DNA of 64,000 nt, from positions 186,001 through 250,000 of the forward strand of contig JAZKJV010010610.1 of NCBI GenBank assembly GCA_037367405.1, given 5' to 3'. The stretch is from Ottelia alismoides (Eukaryota; Streptophyta; Magnoliopsida; Alismatales; Hydrocharitaceae). Positions 22,347 through 33,486 of this stretch are shown one piece after another (within the stretch, counting starts at the first letter, position 1; each line of letters starts with the position of its first letter). The translations under genes and the position numbers were made by a program. Under the pieces are notes generated by a model that saw only the letters and a list, made by a program, of their open reading frames with translations, searched no databases and was not told where the DNA came from.

Positions 22347-25106
22347 ATGTCAGATCAAAAGGTCGATATGCCCGCCATAGGTGCCTTTAAAGGTTCGGCA
22401 CCGATTGTCAAAATGGACGGGACAAACTACGAACTGTGGGCTATGCAGTTCCTCAGTCTTATGAAGTCATGTGGTAAGAAGCATATTCTTACCGAAGATG
22501 AACCGCCGGAGAAGACGGGAATATATGCCTCATGGGAGGCTGATGACGCGTATGCCAAAGTTTGGCTGTCAGGGACACTCACGATAGAGATAGCAAATGA
22601 CGTCCTCCATCAGCCCACCGCCAAGGCGATGTGGGATATTCTGGCCACGACGTACTCTCAGGTACGGAACGAGATGAAGATGCTACAGCTGCAGCATGAT
22701 ATCTTTACCACAAAGCAAAATGGGAGGCCTCTTCATTCATTGTACACGTCCCTTCGTGGAATGTTCGAGAAACTCTATAGCACCATCACACTCACAGCCA
22801 CACCGGAACAACAGAAGACGTTCCGCAACGCTAATATGGTTGGCGTTTTACTTGTTGCCCTGGACCCTGAGTATGAGGCAGCCCGCTCTCAGATTCTTGC
22901 CGATGCTACCATTCCGCCGATGGAAGAAGTATACAGAAGGCTCAGCCGTGTACCTATTCCATCGAGTACAGCGACTCCGCCTCCCTCGGCAATGGCAGTC
23001 TCCAGAGGTAGAGGTAGTTCATCCTCATTTCGTGGCAGAGGAAGTTGTGGACATGGCCGTGGAGGTCGTGTACAGTCTACATGCTCATTCTGTCATCGTA
23101 CTGGTCATTCGAAGGATACGTGCTATTCCAAGCATGGTTTTCCTCCTTCTGCACGGGTCGCGGATCATGTCCAGGGTCCACCAGCATCTACTCCAGATCA
23201 CAGGTTCGAGGAGCTAGTGGCACGGCTTCGTGATATCATGCCACAATCATCGTCAGAGGGTGCTGACGCCTCTGATATTGCAGCTTCGGCATCTGCCAGT
23301 ACATCCGCCTCTGCCACTGCCTCAGGTAGTCCTCCGGTCTCATATCATAACCATGATCTCACATGTCGGATTGTTGATTCTGGAGCCACCCATCATCTAT
23401 GTCATGATAGAGATATCCTGCAGTCCTATAGAGCTGTTCAGTCTGGTCGCTCTGTACTCATTGCTGATGGTACTCATTCCCCGATCGTCGGTCAGGGGGA
23501 GACGGATTTGCTGCCCTCTATGCACTTACATAATGTTTTACATGCACCAGAATTCTCTATGAATCTATTATCCATTAGTCAGATTACTAGAGATTTGCAT
23601 TGTCGTGCTATATTTGATCCATCTTCTGTTATTTTTCAGGACATACTAACGGACAGGGTGATTGGCTGTGGTTCTGAGCACAATGGCCTCTATTGTCTTG
23701 TACGGACCTCGTATGCTGGAGTCTCACTACATTCTCAGGGCTCTGTCTCACCATATACCTGGCATCTTCGGTTTGGTCACCTGCCACTACAGAAAATGCG
23801 CCACCTCCTGCCTCAGATATCTCCGGGTTCGTCTTTTCGTTGTGAAGCATGTCAGTTAGGGAAGCACCATCGGTCCAGCTTCCCCAGTCGTCAGGGTCGG
23901 AGCAGTCGCTCTCCATTTGAGTTATTTCACATAGATATTTGGGGTCCCAGTCGTGTCCCAGATCATCAGGGGCACAGGTTTTATCTAGTTGTTGTTGATG
24001 ATTTTTCTAGAGTGTCCTGGACTTTTCTTCTCAAAAATAAATCAGAAGCAGGAAGTGTTATTCAAAATCTTATCAATGAAGTTCAAAATGTTTTTTCGTC
24101 TACTGTTAAATATGTGCGTACTGACAATGCCTTGGAATTTTGCACTCGTTCTCTTGCTCGCTTCCTTTCTTCTAAATGTATTATTCACCAAACCACATGT
24201 GCATACACATCTCAACAAAATGGTGTTGCAGAACGAAAGCATAGACACTTTCTTGATATTGCTCGCATATTACTTATTCAGAGTTCCGCACCCTTATCCT
24301 TTTGGGGGGATGCTATCCTTACAGCATGCTATCTGGTTAACCGCATGCCTACAACTGTACTTGGCGAAAAGTCTCCTTTCTCTCTTCTATTTCCTGACAA
24401 AGATTTGTTTACACTTACACCTCGGGTCTTTGGTACTGTTGCGTTTGTCCAACGGTTATCTCCAGGACTTGATAAGCTCTCTCCTAGGGCTATCAAGTGT
24501 GTTTTTGTGGGCTACTCCAGGACACAGAAAGGATATCGTTGTTATGATTCCATTCATAACAAATACTATGTGAGTGCTGATGTTACCTTTTTCGATCCAG
24601 TCATGTACTTCTCCCCTGCAGGTGACAGACTGATCTCCTCCACATCCACGGACTCTCATGTCTATGTGCCTCCACCTCCAAGTCTGAGTCAATCCTCTAA
24701 TCCACCTCCACCACCACCACCACCTCCAATTATTCCATTTCCTAAGTTCTATACAAGGCGAACAAGGCCAGCTCAAGCTACATGCCAACCAACCAGCACG
24801 CCTCAGGTATGTTCTGATGTTACCCCTAATGATGGATTAGACAATGCACCGGTGCAGGAGTCTTTACAACAGGAGGAGGATCCGCCAGTCATAGATGATC
24901 TTGATCGGCCTATAGCTCAAAGGAAGCCAAGGCGACAGTGTGCTTCATACCCGTTTGCTTCTCACGTCTCATTTCATCGTCTCAATGGGGATTTCCAGAA
25001 ATTTGTAGCTGCAGTCTCCTCGATTGAGATTCCACGGACCTATCAAGATTCTATGAAGATCGATTGCTGGCGTCTAGCCATGGAAGAGGAGATGCGTGCC
25101 TTGTAG
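22347..25106 (+). CDS. Copia C gag, protease and integrase, ended by an in-frame TAG
   Basis: I choose ATG 22,347 (MSDQKVDMPAIGAFKG) because E and B start gag at the same place; an in-frame ATG at 22,329 would add six residues. Residues 1-210 are gag (YELWAMQFLSLMKS, FEKLYSTITL). An Arg/Gly-rich stretch leads to the CCHC knuckle CSFCHRTGHSKDTC at residues 246-259. The aspartic protease motif DSGATHHLC begins at residue 344. The pre-integrase zinc region (WHLRFGHLPLQKM, CEACQLGKHH) is near 470-510. Integrase has its D, D and E residues in FHIDIWG (about 530), TDNALEF (about 592) and NGVAERKH (about 628). The TAG at 25,104-25,106 replaces the glutamine found here in relatives (ALQSRGTW). The same frame stays open after it. 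Confidence 0.93.
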   Translation: MSDQKVDMPAIGAFKGSAPIVKMDGTNYELWAMQFLSLMKSCGKKHILTEDEPPEKTGIYASWEADDAYAKVWLSGTLTIEIANDVLHQPTAKAMWDILATTYSQVRNEMKMLQLQHDIFTTKQNGRPLHSLYTSLRGMFEKLYSTITLTATPEQQKTFRNANMVGVLLVALDPEYEAARSQILADATIPPMEEVYRRLSRVPIPSSTATPPPSAMAVSRGRGSSSSFRGRGSCGHGRGGRVQSTCSFCHRTGHSKDTCYSKHGFPPSARVADHVQGPPASTPDHRFEELVARLRDIMPQSSSEGADASDIAASASASTSASATASGSPPVSYHNHDLTCRIVDSGATHHLCHDRDILQSYRAVQSGRSVLIADGTHSPIVGQGETDLLPSMHLHNVLHAPEFSMNLLSISQITRDLHCRAIFDPSSVIFQDILTDRVIGCGSEHNGLYCLVRTSYAGVSLHSQGSVSPYTWHLRFGHLPLQKMRHLLPQISPGSSFRCEACQLGKHHRSSFPSRQGRSSRSPFELFHIDIWGPSRVPDHQGHRFYLVVVDDFSRVSWTFLLKNKSEAGSVIQNLINEVQNVFSSTVKYVRTDNALEFCTRSLARFLSSKCIIHQTTCAYTSQQNGVAERKHRHFLDIARILLIQSSAPLSFWGDAILTACYLVNRMPTTVLGEKSPFSLLFPDKDLFTLTPRVFGTVAFVQRLSPGLDKLSPRAIKCVFVGYSRTQKGYRCYDSIHNKYYVSADVTFFDPVMYFSPAGDRLISSTSTDSHVYVPPPPSLSQSSNPPPPPPPPPIIPFPKFYTRRTRPAQATCQPTSTPQVCSDVTPNDGLDNAPVQESLQQEEDPPVIDDLDRPIAQRKPRRQCASYPFASHVSFHRLNGDFQKFVAAVSSIEIPRTYQDSMKIDCWRLAMEEEMRAL

Positions 25107-26564
25107 TCTAGAGGAACCTGGTCTCTTGTCCCCATTCCTCCAGGTGCCTCCGTGGTGAGCTGCAAGTGGGTGTTTACGATGAAATATCATGCAGATGGAC
25201 GTCTTGACAGATACAAGGCCAGATTGGTAGCACGTGGATTTACCCAAACGTATGGGGTAGATTATTTGGATACTTTTTCACCGGTGGCTAGACACTCCAC
25301 TCTTCGCATTCTCCTCTCTGTTGCGGTGGTACGTGACTGGACCATTTTTCAGCTTGACGTCAAGAATGCTTTCTTGTATGGAGACCTACAGGAGGAAGTC
25401 TACATGCAGCAGCCACCGGGGTTTGCTGCTGAGGGGGAGACTCAGATGGTGTGCAGACTTCATAAGGAGATCTATGGCCTCAAACAGAGCCCCAGAGCAT
25501 GGTTCCAGAAGCTATCCCAGATAATTGAACAACATGGGTTCAGACGATCGAATGCGGACCATTCACTGTTCGTCCAGAAGACCCCTAGAGGTACAGTTGT
25601 TGTCATGATATATGTTGATGACATCTTGGTTACAGGGGATGAAGCTCAGGGAATCGAGATAATCAAATCCCTGTTGGGAAGCCAGTTCATTACAAAAGAT
25701 CTGTGCACGATACGATATTTTCTGGGGATAGAATTTGCAAGAAATGCACAAGGGATGGTAATGACCCAAAGAAAATATGTTATGGACTTGCTAGTTGAAA
25801 CAGGAATGACTGGATGCAGACCTTCAAGCATACCCATGGACCCGAGCATGAAGCTGTACGATGATGATACCGAAGAAGTGGACAAAAGAAGGTACAGAGA
25901 AATGGTGGGTAAGCTCCTATACATTACTATAACTCGACCGGATATTGCCTTTGCAGTAAACCGGGTGAGTCAATTTGTGGAGCAACCTAGGCAAGTTCAT
26001 ATGGATGCTTTGTATATGATACTGAGATATCTGAAGTCTTCCCTAGGCACAGGGTTGCTATTCAGGAAAGATACAGATCTGTCTATTTCAACCTGTGCAG
26101 ATGCAGATTATGCAGGATGTCCAAGGGATCGCAAATCTACTTCTGGATTTGCTATCTTCATAGGAAGTTCTTTAGTCTCTTGGAAAAGCAAGAAACAGAC
26201 TGTTGTGGCGAGATCCAGTGCTGAATCTGAGTACAGAGCCATGGAACAAGCAAGCGCCGAGATGATGTGGGTTCGAGCAGTCTTAGAAGACTTGAATGTA
26301 GATGTCTCCTTGCTGATGAATCTCCAATGTGACAATCAGGCAGCATTGTTTATTGCCAATAATCCAGCCTTTCACGAGAGAAAAAAGCACATTGAGGTGG
26401 ATTGTCATTATACTAGAGACATGATTCAGAAGGGCTTCATTTCCACTTCTCATGTCAGTTCAGAGGACCAGACTGCTGACATATTCACCAAGCCATTGCT
26501 CAGAGGACCTTTCCAGAGATGTTCTTCCAAGCTGAGCATGATAGATATCTATGCTCCATCTTGA
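25107..26564 (+). CDS. Copia C reverse transcriptase and RNase H
   Basis: Continues the frame of the preceding entry with no shift. The first internal ATG is at 25,152, but this half is normally translated as part of the gag-pol polyprotein. It contains SCKWVFTMKYHADG, YKARLVARGFTQTYGVDYLD, QLDVKNAFLYGDLQEEVYMQ, the polymerase box YVDDILVTGD (about residue 1,089 of the joined frame), KRRYREMVGKLLYITITRPD, and RNase H with CADADYAGCPRDRKST (about 1,250), SAESEYRAMEQ (about 1,294), CDNQAALFIANNPAFHE and ADIFTKPLL. Catalytic residues look intact. The stop TGA at 26,562 lies in the polypurine tract. Confidence 0.93.
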   Translation, partial: SRGTWSLVPIPPGASVVSCKWVFTMKYHADGRLDRYKARLVARGFTQTYGVDYLDTFSPVARHSTLRILLSVAVVRDWTIFQLDVKNAFLYGDLQEEVYMQQPPGFAAEGETQMVCRLHKEIYGLKQSPRAWFQKLSQIIEQHGFRRSNADHSLFVQKTPRGTVVVMIYVDDILVTGDEAQGIEIIKSLLGSQFITKDLCTIRYFLGIEFARNAQGMVMTQRKYVMDLLVETGMTGCRPSSIPMDPSMKLYDDDTEEVDKRRYREMVGKLLYITITRPDIAFAVNRVSQFVEQPRQVHMDALYMILRYLKSSLGTGLLFRKDTDLSISTCADADYAGCPRDRKSTSGFAIFIGSSLVSWKSKKQTVVARSSAESEYRAMEQASAEMMWVRAVLEDLNVDVSLLMNLQCDNQAALFIANNPAFHERKKHIEVDCHYTRDMIQKGFISTSHVSSEDQTADIFTKPLLRGPFQRCSSKLSMIDIYAPS

Positions 26565-26571
26565 GGGGGAG
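26561..26571 (+). promoter_or_regulatory. Polypurine tract of copia C
   Basis: TTGAGGGGGAG directly before the 3' LTR, the plus-strand DNA primer. The same word precedes the 3' LTR in B, D, E, A and G. Confidence 0.88.
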
Positions 26572-26734
26572 TGTAGAGGTTTATATATGTTACGTTATAT
26601 GTTGCGTTGTACTTCTTCGTATTTCCTATTTATCTTAGGTATGTCTATGTAATTTACCCAAGGGTTTTCTCCCTATATAAGAGACCCGAGGGCTCTATGG
26701 AATAACATACAACAGAGTATCAATTACTCCAACA
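26572..26734 (+). repeat. 3' LTR of copia C
   Basis: 163 bp, one visible difference from the 5' LTR; followed by CATGG. Confidence 0.96.
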
Positions 26735-26739
26735 CATGG

Positions 26740-29700
26740 GAGACAGATGATGCTTATGCCAAAGTTTGGCTGTCATGTACATATGCACTGGAGATTGCCA
26801 ATGATGTACTTCATCAACCCACATCTAAAGCAATGTGGGACATCCTTGCTGCTACCTATTCACAAGCTAAGAACAAGACGAAGATTCTACAGCTCCAACA
26901 TGATATTTTCACTATTAAGCAGAATGGGCACCCCCTTCACTCGTTATATACATCATTGCGTGGGATGTTCGAGAAACTCTATAGCTTCATGCCTCTCAAT
27001 TCGACCCCTGAGCAGCAGAAGACCTATCAGAATGCCACAATGGTGGGTGTTTTCTTGACAACCCTTGATCTTGAGTATGAGGCTGTCCGTTCTCAGATTC
27101 TGGCAGACTCAACCATTCCTCCTACGGAGGAAGCTTTTCACAGACTCAGTCGGATCACTGTTCAATCCTCTATCACCAGCCAATCCCCTTCTGCAATGGC
27201 TGCTTCTCGAGGTCGAGGAGGTTCTTCTCATCTTCGTGGACGAGGACCTTGAGGCAGAGGTGGTCGTGTTCGTCAGCCATGTACCTTATGTCATCGTTCT
27301 GGACATACTGAAGATACATGCTACTCCAAGCATGGATTTCCAACTTCTGCTCGAGTAGCCGAGCAGATCGAACCCCCTGCAGCTTTGTCAATGGATCAAC
27401 GATTTGATGATCTTGTGGCATGGTTGAGAGGTATTATACCTCCATCTACTCCTGGCGTATCTTCCTCGGTTTTTGGGAGCCAATCCGATGTGGCTGCATT
27501 AGCCTCATCCAACACCTCAGGTAGTACTCATGCACTCACTAGCAGTTGTGGATCTGATGTAGTCGAATGGATTATGGATTCTGGTGCCACACATCACTTG
27601 TGTGGAGACAAGAATCAACTTACAACATACAAGCCTATCCCTCCAGGACGAACATTAGTTATTGCTGATGGGACTCAATCCCCGATTACATGACAGGGGG
27701 AGATCAGTCTGACACCCTCTATGCATTTACATAATGTCTTACATGCACCTGAATTTTCTATGAATGTGTTATCCATTAGCCAGATTACGAAGGACTTACA
27801 TTGTCGAGCCATTTTTGACCCTTCCTCTCTTGTTTTTCAGGACATCCTTACGGGCAAGGTGATTGGGTATGACCGTGAGCGGGGCGGTCTCTATCGCCTA
27901 CTTCGAACACCCTATGCTGGACATTCTTCTTTATCTGTCGGATCTGCTTCACCATTCCTATGGCACCTGCGCTTTGGTCATCTCCCGCTCCAGAAACTGT
28001 GTCGTGTTCTGCCTCAGGTCTCGCCTTACACCTCCTTCCATTGTGAGACATGTCAGTTGGGAAAGCACCGTCGCTCTACCGTTCCCAGTCGTCAGAGTCG
28101 GAGCAGTAGCTCCATTTTTGAGGTGTTTCATATAGATATTTGGAGTCCCAGTCGTGTTCCTGATCACCAGGGGTACAGATTTTACCTAGTCGTTGTTGAT
28201 GATTTTTCCCATCTGTCGTGGGTCTTTTATTAAAGAATAAATCTGAAGCCGGAGATGTTATCAAAACCTTCTTGACTGAAGTTCAAAATGTTTTCTCTGC
28301 ATCTGTGAAAATTGTGAGAACTGGCAATGTACTGTGTACGCATACTCTATCCGCATATTTTTCAACCCAAGGTATTATTCACCAAACTTCATGTGCATAT
28401 ACTTCCCAACAAAATGGCATTGCAGAAAGGAAACATCGTCATTTACTTGATGTCACGAGGACGCTCCTCTTCTTTTTGGGGCAATGTTGTTCTTACGGTA
28501 TGTTATCTTATAAATCGCATGCCCTCATCAGTCCTGGGTAAGAAAATTCCTTTCACGCTTGCATTTCCTGACAAGGAACTGTTCTCACTCACTCCTCCTG
28601 TATTTGGCTCTCTCGCCTTTGTCCACCAGTTATCTCCAGGCGTTGACAAGCTCTCTCCTAGAGCTGTCAAGTTTGTATTTGTTGGGTACTCGAGGACACA
28701 AAAAGGATACATGTGTTATGATCCATTGCACAGAAAGTATTATGTTAGTGCGATGTCACCTTTTTCGAATATGTAATGTTCTTTTCACCTACAGGAGATC
28801 GGTTGCAACCTTCGAATACTGATGATAACATATACATATCACCACCATCAGCAAAGCCTACCATCCTACCACCACCACCACCATCACCGCCTCCCTCACA
28901 ATCATTCTCACCATTATCAATGCCACCTCCACTGTCTATATCGATTCCAGTTCCCCAATTGCCACATCACTATACCCGTCAACCAGCTTATGCTCATGGT
29001 CAACGCTCATCACCAAGCATGCATGAGGTATGTTCTGATAACAAATGTTCTAATGATGGCTCTAGTGTTCTACCTGAGTAGGACTCCCTAAATGGGACAG
29101 AGTTAGTGGATTCAAACTTAGACTTACACATTGCTCTTCGGAAGCAAAATCGTAGCTGTGCACCTATAGCATCCGTGGTTTCCTTTGATCGCTTGATTGG
29201 CGACTTCAGATCTTTTGCAGTTGCATTATCCGCCGTGGAGATTCCACGGAATTATCAGGAGGCTCTGAGGGACAGTCGGTGGCGTTTGGCTACGGAAGAA
29301 GAGATGGTTGCTCTTCAGTCCAGAGGCACTTGGAGTCTTGTAACAGCTCCTACTGGTGTTTCTACTGTTAGCTGTAAATGGGTGTTTACAGTTAAGCACA
29401 ATGCCAATGGTAGCATTGACCGATACAAGGCGCACTTGGTTGCACGCGGATTTACTCAGATTTACGGAGTGGATTATCTTGATACATTTTCTCATGTAGC
29501 TCGTCATTCTACCTTAGGGGTTCTTCTCTCTGTTGTTGTGATTCGTGATTGGCCATTGTTTCAATTAGATGTCAAGAATGCATTTCTTTATGGTGATCTC
29601 AAAGAAGAAGTCTACATGCAACAACCACCTAGATTTGCTGTTGAGGGGGAGTGTTCACAGGTATGTAGACTTCATAAGGAGATCTATGGTCTTAAGCAGA

Positions 29701-30774
29701 GTCCTAGAGCTTGGTTCCAGAAGCTTTCAGACTTGTTTGAGAAACATGGGTACAAACGTTCGAATGCTGATCATTCTCTCTTTGTACAAAGAACACCAGA
29801 GGCATGATTGCTATTATGGTGTATGTTGATGATATTCTTATTACATGAGATGGCATACAAGGAATCAAGAGAGCGAAAGAACTTCTGGGTCGTGAATTTG
29901 TCACCAAAGATCTTGGAGCTTTTAAATATTTTCTGGGATTGGAGTTTGCCAGAAATCAACAGAGGTTTGTGATGACCCAGAGTAAGTACGTTACTGATTT
30001 ACTAAGTGATACTGGAATGATTGGATGTCGACCGACCACTACACCCATGGAGTCAAGCATGAAACTATATGATGATGGCACTGATGAGGTTGACAAGAGA
30101 AGATACAGAGAGTTGCTAGGAAAGCCCCTCTATGTTACGATAACCAAGCCCGACATCTCAATTGCTGTTAGTCGGGTGAGCTAGTTCATGAAGCAACCAC
30201 GTCAGGTCCATATGGATGCTATACAGATGATACTCAGTTATCTTAAATCATCTCCTGGTGCAGGTCTACTGTTTAGAAAAGGCAAGGAGGTCACCATCTC
30301 AGCGTGCGTGGATGCAGATTATGCAAGGGTGCCCAAAGGATAGGAAGTCTACAATTGGGTTTGTTGTTTACATTGGAGATTCTCTTGTCTCATGGAGAAG
30401 TAAGAAGCAAACTATTGTAGCCAGATCCAGTGTCGAGTCTGAATATAAGGCAAAGGCCCATGTTAGTACAGAAATGATGTGGATTCGAGCTTTGCTTACA
30501 GTTTTACATATAGAAGTTCCTCTTCCTATGGTACTGGCATGTGACAATCGGGCTGCTATATTCATTGCAAATAATCCAGCATTTCATGAAAGCACCAAGT
30601 ACATTAAGGTTGATTGCCACTATATACGAGATATGATTCAGAAGGGCTTTATTCCTACATCTCATGTTAGCTCAGGGGATCAGACTGCAGACATCTTCAC
30701 CAAGACCTTACTCAGAGGGCATTTTCAGAAATGCTCGTCCAAGCTGAGCATGATCGACATCTATGCTCCATCTT
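26740..30774 (+). pseudogene. Copia B gag (rest), protease, integrase, RT and RNase H (dead)
   Basis: Resumes B gag after copia C and runs through HDIFTIKQNGHPLHSLYTSL, a CCHC knuckle (CTLCHRSGHTEDTC), protease WIMDSGATHHLCG (about 27,570), HLRFGHLPLQKL, CETCQLGKHRR, integrase (VPDHQGYRFYLVVVDDFSH, TSQQNGIAERKHRH), CKWVFTVKHNANG, QLDVKNAFLYGDLKEEVYMQ, YVDDILIT, RRYRELLGKPLYVTITKPD, and RNase H SVESEYKAKAH, CDNRAAIFIANNPAFHE and DIFTKTLL. Stops or frameshifts occur near 27,250, 27,693, 28,233, 28,340, 28,770, 29,080, 29,805 and 30,182. There is a Pro-rich linker at 28,850-29,000. TTGAGGGGGAG ends it. Confidence 0.92.
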
Positions 30775-30783
30775 GAGGGGGAG

Positions 30784-30926
30784 TGTAGAGAGATACTTAT
30801 GTTTTATGTATTGTTCCGTAATTTTCTCTTCTTATGTATGCCTTTTGTAATTTACCCATAGGCTACTCTCCTATATAAGAGAGCCTAGGGTTCATGGAAT
30901 AAACATCTCAATGTTTTCTCCCAATA
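30784..30926 (+). repeat. 3' LTR of copia B
   Basis: 143 bp, partner of 21,022-21,164; the terminal CA has become TA (CCCAATA). Confidence 0.92.
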
Positions 30927-33249
30927 CTGCCAATAACAGATGCATTAGGAGGATCTTGTACAACACTTCACATACTGCGAGACAGGAATGCCACCATCTC
31001 CTCCTCCATAGCAAGATGCCACTGACTGCTCTGCAATGCTTCCTGATAGGACTGTAGTATCTCCACAACCGACAAACCCATAATAAACCTTTGAAAATCC
31101 TCTGAGAGTCGTGCCAGTGAAACATGGGAAGCAAGCGGATACATAGTGCCTGCATGCCTCTTCTTCCTTAAGCCAATAGGCACATCAAGGTCTTCAGCTT
31201 CCTCAGTAGCTGAGACTGGATCGTCTAAGACATCATGCACCTCAAGATGCACATGCAAATCACTAGTGCCATTAGTGGAACTAAAATGTTTAGAATATAC
31301 ATGGGGTGTGCTGGATGATGGAGCAAACACATGAGTACGAGGTCGGCACCGATAAACCTGTAGAATGAAAGTAGGTGTGGCAGGTGGTGAAGGTGGTGGA
31401 GGTGGAGACAAAATCAGAGGTAGATGCATGTATACATTTTCTCCATTCTCTGAAGGAATGAACTTGTCAGCTATATGGGAGAAATACATAATAGACTCAA
31501 AGAAGGTGACATCAACACTAACATAATACCTTCGTTGAACAGGGCGAAAGCAACGGTATCACCTTTGAGTCCTGGAATACCCAACAAAAACACACTCGAT
31601 AGCAATATGAGAGCTTATCAAGACATGGAGATATCTGATGAACAAAAGCAACTGACCCAAAAACACGAGGCGTAAGAGAAAAAATTCGGCTCAGGAAACT
31701 CAACTGAGATCTTCTCCCCCAAGATCGACGAGGGCTTGCAATTCATAAGATAGCAAGCAGTGAGAACCGCATAGAGCATGACTCTAGATCAAGAGAGTCT
31801 GGGTAACATCCAAAAGGTGGCAACATTTTCGTTCAGCCACCCCATTCTGTTGAGACATATAAGCACAAGATATCTAATGCACATACCATAGGTTCTAAGA
31901 AATTGAGAGAGTTGAGTACTGCAAAATTCTAACGCGTTATCTGAATGAATATACTTGACATTTGCAGAAAAAACATTCCCTATTTCATTAATACAAGACT
32001 AAATAACATGACCAGCACCACACTTATTCTTAAGAAGAAAGATCCATGACAATCTTGAAACTCATCGGCAGCGACAAGATAAAACCTATGTCCCGGATGG
32101 TCTAAGACAACTTGGATCCCAAATATCAAAATGAATCAACTCAAAAAACTATGACTACTTCAACTCTGACAACTCTGGAATGTAGATCGATGATGCTTCC
32201 CAAGCTGGCAAGCCTCAAACTAAAAAGTAGAGCTTGAGAAATCTGAGGAAGAACATAACACAGCTTTTGCAGAGGAAGATGACCAAATCAAAGATGCCAC
32301 AAATAGAGAGAAACAGATCCAGTGTGAAGAAATAGCCATGGAGCTTCTCAACATAGCCCTTAGAAAAGTGTAAAGGGTATGGAAAGGACGACCATTCTGC
32401 TTTGACGTGAAGATATCGTGCTAAATTTGCAGTATCTTCGACTCATTTTTTTGCTGGAGAATACATAGTGGTGAGAATGTCCCACATAGCTTTTGCAATA
32501 GACTGACTCAATATATCATTGGTTATCTCCATTGACACAGTACTAGATAGCCAGACACGTGTATATGCGTCATCTGCCTCACGAGAGGCATTAACGCCAG
32601 TCTTGTCACTTGGCTCCTCCTTTGTGAGGATGTGCTTCTTGCCATTACACTACATCATGCTCATGAACAACATGGTCATAGTTCATAGTTTGTTCCATCC
32701 ATCTTGACGATGAGTGATGGACCTGAAGACACCCAGAGATGAAACATCTGCTTTGTTGTCTGATATGATGATAACAATATCCAAGAATGGGTATGTAAAA
32801 TGTATTACATGTGTCTTCCCAGATATATGAGGGGATGGTTGTGGGTGTAGACTCATACCGCAACCTCTCCCATCTATTGAAGCCCCCTTTAGGTAACTAG
32901 GGTGATTTTAAATGATCAAATCGCGCCCTAGATACCCAAAAGCAAGACTAAAAGGAGACGGAGCCTGCAGGAAGCGACTTGGACTGTGGGAGCAAGGGTG
33001 GCGACATCCTGGACAGTGGCCTGACCACCGGCGAACTTCCCAGTGGTGGTGGTGGCCTGGACAATGGCCTGACTGCCGGCGATGCGCTCAGTGGTGATGG
33101 CGCGAACGGCTATTGCTGGTCAACGCCAGTTGTATTGCCGATTGGGCGGTTCATTTGCGCGCAGATGACTGGCGACGCCCGACCTTGCTAGGGTTTACAT
33201 GGGGAGGGGTTTCTAGAGCACATGCTCTGGTCTAGGACCGTTGTTACCA
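30927..33249 (-). pseudogene. Copia A gag and integrase with an internal deletion
   Basis: Minus-strand 5' half of copia A. From the right: a degraded primer site (33,235-33,249), a leader, then gag words KADVSSLGVF, KKHILTKEEPSDKTGVNA, READDAYTRVWL and KAMWDIL. Near 32,345 the frame jumps from gag (VEKLHGYF) to the pre-integrase zinc region (LRFGHL-like), so the gag C-terminus, CCHC knuckle and protease are deleted. Integrase follows (HFDIWDPS, DNALEFC, VFGSVAFVHQISPCLDKLS), then a Pro-rich linker and the RT start (ATEEAEDLDVPIGLRKKRH, SYQEALQSSQWHLAMEEEM). Many stops. Copia B cuts it at 30,927. Confidence 0.87.
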
Positions 33250-33397
33250 TGTGGAAAGGTGTGAAATGAAAAGTCATATTCCATCGTAGCCCTAGAGCTC
33301 TCTTATATAGGAGAAAAGCTATGAGAGAAAATTACATAAAGTAGACAGAAGAAATAAGAAACAACAAAATAGATAAGGAGATATAAATATCTCAACA
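33250..33397 (-). repeat. 5' LTR of copia A
   Basis: 148 bp from TGTGGAAAGGTG to CTCAACA, partner of 5,480-5,628; followed by AGTAT (33,398-33,402), matching AGCAT at the other end with one change. Confidence 0.9.
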
Positions 33398-33486
33398 AGT
33401 ATATATCTACGATATAAATGAAAATCCCGAAAATTGCATCTTTTTCGCTAATTAAGATCATTGTAGTTCTTAAAACGAAAAATAAC

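Larger units (their letters stand above)
21680..26734 (+). mobile_element. Copia element C, young and nearly intact
   Basis: 5,055-bp plus-strand LTR retrotransposon. The LTRs (21,680-21,842 and 26,572-26,734, 163 bp each) differ at one site that I can see (AACACACAAC against AACATACAAC). A perfect CATGG duplication flanks it (21,675-21,679 and 26,735-26,739). It has a primer-binding site, a long leader, one gag-pol frame with a single stop, and a polypurine tract. It is the youngest coding element in the window. Confidence 0.97.
21022..30926 (+). mobile_element. Copia element B, nested in copia A
   Basis: Plus-strand element with 143-bp LTRs at 21,022-21,164 and 30,784-30,926 (about 8 percent different). 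TGCCA abuts or nearly abuts both ends (21,015-21,019 and 30,928-30,932), consistent with a slightly degraded target duplication inside the reverse transcriptase of copia A. Its own length is about 4.8 kb. Copia C is inserted in its gag. Confidence 0.9.
5480..33397 (-). mobile_element. Copia element A, outer member of the nest
   Basis: An LTR retrotransposon on the minus strand. Its two LTRs (5,480-5,628 and 33,250-33,397) are of one family and differ at roughly 8 percent of sites. They are flanked by AGCAT on the left and AGTAT on the right, a 5-bp duplication with one change. Its own sequence totals only about 4 kb. The remainder is a hAT element (6,127-20,088) and copia B (21,022-30,926), both inserted later. 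Internal pieces in coding order are gag to integrase at 30,927-33,249, reverse transcriptase at 20,097-21,021 and RNase H at 5,629-6,126. It also lacks the gag C-terminus, zinc knuckle and protease through a deletion near 32,345. Confidence 0.88.

Noticed and set aside
25104..25106. TAG in copia C as a programmed readthrough stop
   Set aside because: It lies between integrase and RT, not at a gag/pol boundary, and every relative here has a glutamine codon at this place. A single C-to-T change explains it.
28822..29091. His/Tyr-rich frame
   Set aside because: Off-frame reading of the Pro-rich linker of copia B pol.
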